This document shows, one piece after another, positions 4,562 through 7,730 of a DNA stretch of 7,730 nucleotides (position 1 is its first letter; every line of letters starts with the position of its first letter). The notes beneath the pieces were generated by a model. The model had not been told where the DNA came from, did no database searches, and saw only the letters and a list, made by a program, of their open reading frames with translations. Both the position numbers and the translations under genes were made by a program. Source of the DNA: Lentimicrobiaceae bacterium (GTDB lineage: Bacteria > Bacteroidota > Bacteroidia > Bacteroidales > JALOCA01); contig JALOCA010000066.1 in the NCBI GenBank assembly GCA_023227965.1, forward strand, positions 1 through 7,730, given 5' to 3'.

Positions 4562-6814
4562 ATGAAAGAATACAAAAATTTATTCTTTTACCTTATAACC
4601 CTGCTCGTCTTTGCAGTGGCGATGTATTTCATTATCCACATGGGCGAAATGCTGCAAACAGCAAACACGGCTTCTGCAACAGGTATAACAGTATCCGGAA
4701 GTAATATTTACGGCTTTTTAAAATCTCTGAACGAAAACCTTCACCATCCCATTGCACTTCTCTTGCTGCAGATTATTGCTATAATTATTGTGGCACGTAT
4801 TTTCAGTATTATTTTTAAAAAAATAGGTCAGCCGAGCGTAATCGGTGAGATAGTTGCCGGTATTGTACTTGGACCTTCGGTGATGGGATACCTGTTTCCG
4901 GGTATTTCGGCATTTCTTTTTCCGGAAGAGTCGTTTAACAACCTGCAGTTATTAAGCCAGGTTGGGCTGATACTGTTCATGTTTGTAGTGGGAATGGAAG
5001 TTGATTTTACCGTTCTTAAAACTAAGGCAAAAGATGCGTTGCTCATAAGCCATGCAAGTATTATTTTCCCTTTTCTGCTTGGGGTAGGGCTGGCATATTT
5101 TTTATATGGTACATATGCCCCCGGGCAGGTATCGTTTCTGTCGTTTGCATTATTTTTAGGCATAGCCATGAGTATAACTGCGTTTCCGGTATTGGCAAGG
5201 GTAATACAGGAAAAGGGGTTACAGCATACCCGTCTGGGGACTATCGCCATAACGGCAGCCGCTATCGATGATGTAACTGCATGGTGTATATTGGCGGCTG
5301 TAGTGGTAATTGCCAAAGCCGGTTCGTTCCATTCTGCCTTAGTTACCATTTCGCTTGCCCTGGTTTATCTTTTTTTAATGATTAAAGTGATAAAACCTTA
5401 CCTGAAAAAGATAAGCGGAATTTTTTCTACCCGCGAAACCATGCACAAATGGATAGTTGCCTTAGTATTTATTATCTTACTGGTATCGGCTTATTTTGCT
5501 GAAATTATTGGTATTCATACGCTGTTTGGTGCTTTTTTGGCGGGAGTAATTATGCCTGCTGAGATAAATTTCCGGAAAACCATCATCGAAAAAGTGGAAG
5601 ATGTAAGTCTTGTGCTACTTCTTCCTTTGTTTTTTGTGCTTACCGGTTTGCAAACCCAAATCGGATTATTGAGTAGTACTACCCATTGGTTAGTATTTGG
5701 ACTTGTTTTTCTAATAGCCATCACCGGAAAATTTGCCGGAAGTACTTTAGCCGCCCGGTTTACCGGACAGAACTGGCACGACAGCCTTTCGTTGGGTGCC
5801 TTAATGAATACAAGGGGACTTATGGAGCTTGTTGTGCTTACCATAGGGTACAATATGGGCATCCTTCCACCAGTGATTTTCACTATGTTGGTGCTAATGG
5901 CTATCCTTACTACTTTTATGACAGCACCTTCCCTGTACATTATTCATAGGCTTTTTCCTGAACATAAAACGGAAACGGTGGAAGTGGATTCAAACAGGCT
6001 GAGCCGGATATTAATTTCGTTTGGACCGGTGCGGAGTGGAATAAAATTGTTAAGAATTGCCGGAGAACTTATTGATAAAACCAATGAATATGCGGTGATT
6101 ACAGCACTGCACCTGACTTCCGGAACGGATGTCAATCCTTTAAAAACAGTCGAATTTGAAGATGAGAGTTTCAACCCTGTACGGGAAGAAGCCGGAAAAC
6201 TGGGCATTAAATTAAAAACAAAATACCAGGTAACGGATAATGTTTCGAAAGAAGTGTTCAGAAAGGTTATAAGTAGCAAATGCGACCTGTTGCTTATCGG
6301 AGCCGGGAAATCACCTTACAGGGGTACGCTGATTGGCAGTTTGCTGAAAAGCATCAAAACCTTTAACCCTGTTTTCTTGTTTGAATGGCTTGTAAAGAAG
6401 AGCCATCCCGAACAGTATCTGATTCACGAAAAAGCACGTTATATACTCGATAACGCTCCCTGTTCGGTGGGTGTATTCATTGATGCCAATTTTATACAGG
6501 CAAAACGTATTCTGCTTCCGGTTTTGCATACTTCCGACATTGCCATGTTACCCTTTTATAACCATTTGATTTCGCACGATAAGCAGGAAATAGTTTTGAT
6601 AGATGCTGTAAACCTTTCGGGTGATTATTCTGTGTTTGCTACCATTAAAGAAAATAACAATGTTAAAATGCTTGACATCGAGGATTTCAAGCCTGAGTTA
6701 CTATCTCATTTTCAACTGATACTTCTCAGTTATGAAAGCTGGAAACTTATTGTAAAATATCACAAAAACTGGCTGGATTTATTACCCTCTACTTTGATTA
6801 TTAAACCAAAATAA
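4562..6814 (+). CDS. CPA2-family cation:proton antiporter with C-terminal Usp-like region
   Basis: A 750-residue inner-membrane protein exchanging Na+ or K+ for H+. A hydrophobic segment (residues about 6-26) precedes the CPA2/Na_H_Exchanger core, which begins near HHPIALLLLQ (about 60) and ends near residue 462 with about a dozen membrane helices. Family motifs: GQPSVIGEIVAGIVLGPSVM (about 89-108), GLILFMFVVGMEVD, SITAFPVLARV (204-214), AIDDVTAWC with the ion-binding acidic pair D236-D237, and LMNTRGLMELVVL (414-426). The soluble tail (about 463-750) has RILISFGPVRSGIKLLRIAG (482-501) and a later VFIDANF...RILLPV stretch, resembling tandem universal-stress-type folds rather than the TrkA-N domain of KefB/KefC. 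The ATG at 4562 suits a Lys-rich N-terminus before a membrane helix, but GGAGG sits only 1 nt upstream. Monocistronic by context; ion specificity cannot be read from sequence. Confidence 0.93.
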   Translation: MKEYKNLFFYLITLLVFAVAMYFIIHMGEMLQTANTASATGITVSGSNIYGFLKSLNENLHHPIALLLLQIIAIIIVARIFSIIFKKIGQPSVIGEIVAGIVLGPSVMGYLFPGISAFLFPEESFNNLQLLSQVGLILFMFVVGMEVDFTVLKTKAKDALLISHASIIFPFLLGVGLAYFLYGTYAPGQVSFLSFALFLGIAMSITAFPVLARVIQEKGLQHTRLGTIAITAAAIDDVTAWCILAAVVVIAKAGSFHSALVTISLALVYLFLMIKVIKPYLKKISGIFSTRETMHKWIVALVFIILLVSAYFAEIIGIHTLFGAFLAGVIMPAEINFRKTIIEKVEDVSLVLLLPLFFVLTGLQTQIGLLSSTTHWLVFGLVFLIAITGKFAGSTLAARFTGQNWHDSLSLGALMNTRGLMELVVLTIGYNMGILPPVIFTMLVLMAILTTFMTAPSLYIIHRLFPEHKTETVEVDSNRLSRILISFGPVRSGIKLLRIAGELIDKTNEYAVITALHLTSGTDVNPLKTVEFEDESFNPVREEAGKLGIKLKTKYQVTDNVSKEVFRKVISSKCDLLLIGAGKSPYRGTLIGSLLKSIKTFNPVFLFEWLVKKSHPEQYLIHEKARYILDNAPCSVGVFIDANFIQAKRILLPVLHTSDIAMLPFYNHLISHDKQEIVLIDAVNLSGDYSVFATIKENNNVKMLDIEDFKPELLSHFQLILLSYESWKLIVKYHKNWLDLLPSTLIIKPK

Positions 6815-6977
6815 ATTTCTCTAATTCAAAAAAACAGAACGCGGATTTTCATGGTTTAAGCGGATAAATGCTGATAATAATATAAACATATTTAAAACTG
6901 ATTTTATTCATGCAAGCATGAATGATAAGAACGGATATGTTTGAAAATTATTCCGACTTGTTAGAGTCTGTCCCAAT
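6815..6977. other. Gene-free A+T-rich start of the convergent intergenic gap
   Basis: No ORF or clear terminator is seen. GCGGAT occurs at 6841-6846 and 6860-6865 with a related GCTGAT at 6870-6875, which may be remnants of a short dispersed intergenic repeat. A palindrome lies at 6906-6923. Confidence 0.5.
6906..6923. repeat. Short perfect palindrome
   Basis: ATTCATGC and GCATGAAT flank AA, an 8-bp perfect inverted repeat downstream of the antiporter. No T-tract follows on the + strand, so it is a poor intrinsic terminator. It might be a protein-binding site or a weak transcript-end hairpin. Confidence 0.45.
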
Positions 6978-6981
6978 ATCC

Positions 6982-7017
6982 GGATTGTACGGATTGTGCA
7001 GATTGATAAGATTGAAT
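6982..7017. repeat. Four 9-bp tandem units (copy 1)
   Basis: Units in order are GGATTGTAC, GGATTGTGC, AGATTGATA and AGATTGAAT. All share RGATTG followed by a variable triplet, with no spacing change. Confidence 0.8.
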
Positions 7018-7095
7018 ACCATTCATAGCTTTTTATTGCTTTAGTTTTTCTGACCCTTCCCATCCGGCATTCTCCTAATTTTCAGGGTTACTGCG

Positions 7096-7119
7096 CCCTC
7101 CCCTAAAATTAGGGGAGGG
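7096..7119. repeat. Perfect 11-bp hairpin in intergenic repeat copy 1
   Basis: CCCTCCCCTAA (7096-7106) and TTAGGGGAGGG (7109-7119) are exact reverse complements around AA. The stem is stable, but no T-tract follows on either strand, so it is not a canonical intrinsic terminator. It may still block or stabilise the ends of converging transcripts. Confidence 0.85.
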
Positions 7120-7130
7120 TTCGGGTGGGG
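7112..7130 (+). other. G-quadruplex motif, copy 1
   Basis: GGGGAGGGTTCGGGTGGGG has four runs of three or more G with loops A, TTC and T, matching the canonical short-loop G4 pattern. Its first two G-runs are the right arm of the 7096-7119 hairpin, so hairpin and quadruplex exclude each other. Confidence 0.65.
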
Positions 7131-7221
7131 TCCTATTGTCTCGCCCTGAAATAAGTTTATAAAAAATGTCTTGGTAAGGCAACTATGAGGCATTGATTTT
7201 CAAAACCCGTCCGTTACATCC

Positions 7222-7257
7222 GGATTGTACAGATTGTACGGATTGTGCGGATTGAAT
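7222..7257. repeat. Four 9-bp tandem units (copy 2)
   Basis: Units in order are GGATTGTAC, AGATTGTAC, GGATTGTGC and GGATTGAAT. The set overlaps that of copy 1 but in a different order, while the unit number stays at four. Confidence 0.8.
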
Positions 7258-7334
7258 GTCATTCATAGCTTTTTATTGCTTTAGTTTTCTGACCCTTCCC
7301 ATCCGGCATTCTCCTAATTTTCAGGGTTACTGCG

Positions 7335-7358
7335 CCCTCCCCTAAAATTAGGGGAGGG
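7335..7358. repeat. Perfect 11-bp hairpin in intergenic repeat copy 2
   Basis: The same hairpin as in copy 1: CCCTCCCCTAA (7335-7345), AA, TTAGGGGAGGG (7348-7358). It lies about 74 nt downstream of the T9SS gene's stop on the minus strand. Confidence 0.85.
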
Positions 7359-7369
7359 TTCGGGTGGGG
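7351..7369 (+). other. G-quadruplex motif, copy 2
   Basis: Identical motif to copy 1, with loops of 1, 3 and 1 nt, overlapping the right arm of the second hairpin. Confidence 0.65.
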
Positions 7370-7431
7370 TCAAGCTGTCTTGTTCTGAAATAGGTTTACT
7401 TTTTATCTTTTTATTGCTCCAAGCTCCCAAC

Positions 7432-7728
7432 TCACAGCTGTTTTACCACCTTACACTTCCCTATCGTTTCACCATTCCTTACTAAGCGTACCAGGTACAT
7501 CCCCGGCGGATAGACGGAAGCATTAATCTCTATCAGATTACCTTCCTTTGGAACCGGCATTTGCAGCAGACAACTGCCTCCCATGTCATAGAGCATTAGC
7601 ATAGCTCCCTGCCGCCACTGGTAAAGCACATGGCTGGTACTTATGCTGCCATGCTTGCTGTTGCTTACGATGTATTGCGGAAGCTCTATGGTAAAACTAA
7701 TAATAGCCGGATTAGGATACACCTTCAG
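7432..7728 (-). CDS. C-terminal end of a T9SS type A sorting-domain protein (5' part outside window)
   Basis: The last 98 residues of a minus-strand gene that continues past the right edge. The visible sequence opens with LKVYPNPA, the conserved start of the type IX secretion C-terminal sorting domain. It continues with MLMLYDMGGSCLL (the usual l-x-LYD-x-G strand) and ends with YPPGMYLVRLVRNGETIGKCKVVKQL, the typical final strands. Such domains direct proteins across the outer membrane through T9SS and are removed or anchored to the surface. The functional domain is not visible, so the substrate or activity is unknown. The GTG at 7722-7720 encodes the Val of KVYPNP and is not a start. The stop TGA is at 7434-7432. 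The gene converges on the antiporter across the repeat-rich gap. Confidence 0.9.
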   Translation of the reverse strand: MKVYPNPAIISFTIELPQYIVSNSKHGSISTSHVLYQWRQGAMLMLYDMGGSCLLQMPVPKEGNLIEINASVYPPGMYLVRLVRNGETIGKCKVVKQL

Positions 7729-7730
7729 TT

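Larger units (their letters stand above)
6978..7160. repeat. Intergenic repeat element, copy 1
   Basis: The first of two direct copies offset by 240 bp. It begins ATCCGG, then has four 9-bp tandem units (6982-7017), then 25 bases identical to copy 2 (7020-7044), a T5 run (T4 in copy 2), and 83 bases identical to copy 2 (7050-7132). Similarity fades through CTGAAATAAGTTTA near 7160. It contains no ORF. The conserved block includes an 11-bp hairpin and a G-rich tract. It sits between two convergent genes. The high identity suggests recent duplication or a dispersed intergenic repeat family; I see no transposase and no terminal inverted repeats, so a simple insertion sequence is unlikely. Confidence 0.85.
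7218..7399. repeat. Intergenic repeat element, copy 2
   Basis: The second copy begins ATCCGGATTG, with four 9-bp units at 7222-7257, and blocks 7260-7284 and 7289-7371 identical to copy 1. A run of weaker similarity continues to about 7399. It differs from copy 1 by one T, by the order and sequence of the 9-bp units, and by the bases after the G-rich tract (CAAGCTGTCTTG versus CCTATTGTCTCG). It ends just before the stop codon of the convergent T9SS gene. Confidence 0.85.

Noticed and set aside
4828..5349. Minus-strand ORF of 173 codons inside the antiporter gene
   Set aside because: It lies wholly within the well-supported antiporter, shows no recognisable domain, and is best explained as an antisense shadow; the same holds for other minus-strand frames within the operon.
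7096..7119. Canonical rho-independent terminators in the two intergenic repeats
   Set aside because: Stems are strong and G+C-rich, but neither strand has a U-tract directly after the stem, so only a non-canonical role can be argued.
7432..7722. A complete 96-residue minus-strand protein starting at the GTG at 7722
   Set aside because: GTG encodes the Val of the LKVYPNPA sorting motif, and the frame continues past the window edge. It is the end of a longer secreted protein.

Overview
The window looks like chromosomal DNA of an anaerobic member of the Bacteroidota. Three things point there: a C-terminal type IX secretion (T9SS) sorting domain with an LKVYPNPA motif at the right edge, moderate A+T content with mostly weak Shine-Dalgarno sequences, and a CPA2 antiporter with a cytoplasmic stress-protein-like tail. 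The taxon is inferred from protein content only.

Region 1 (1-4085, + strand) is the 3' part of a tightly packed redox operon: C-terminal HdrA (cut by the left edge), an MvhD/FlxD-type [2Fe-2S] subunit, two different dicluster [4Fe-4S] subunits with a shared architecture, and an FAD/NAD(P)-binding [2Fe-2S] subunit. Gene overlaps of 4 and 1 nt and gaps of 32 and 15 nt support one transcript. The set matches the parts of a NAD(P)H-dependent Flx-Hdr complex. The FAD subunit would exchange hydride with NAD(P)H, the iron-sulfur subunits and MvhD-like protein would wire electrons to HdrA, and the HdrA flavin would split or merge them between ferredoxin and a disulfide-type partner. HdrB and HdrC are not in the window and would be expected upstream.

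Region 2 (4086-4561) holds no convincing gene. It contains the most unusual object here: 11 full units plus one partial unit of exactly 21 bp (4145-4387), with no indel. Each has a TCTTTTAGA-like core followed by a variable word. Most of these words have a reverse-complement partner elsewhere in the array, so the whole block can fold as one closing stem around three hairpins. A weak promoter candidate precedes the next gene.

Region 3 (4562-6814, + strand) is a 750-residue CPA2-type cation:proton antiporter with a C-terminal Usp-like region. It could couple ion homeostasis to the energy metabolism of the operon, but only proximity supports that.

Region 4 (6815-7431) is a gene-free gap between convergent genes. 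It carries two copies, 240 bp apart, of a roughly 183-bp intergenic repeat. Each copy has four 9-bp tandem units, an 11-bp perfect hairpin and an overlapping G-quadruplex motif. Region 5 (7432-7730, - strand) is the C-terminal end of a T9SS-secreted protein whose main domain lies outside the window.
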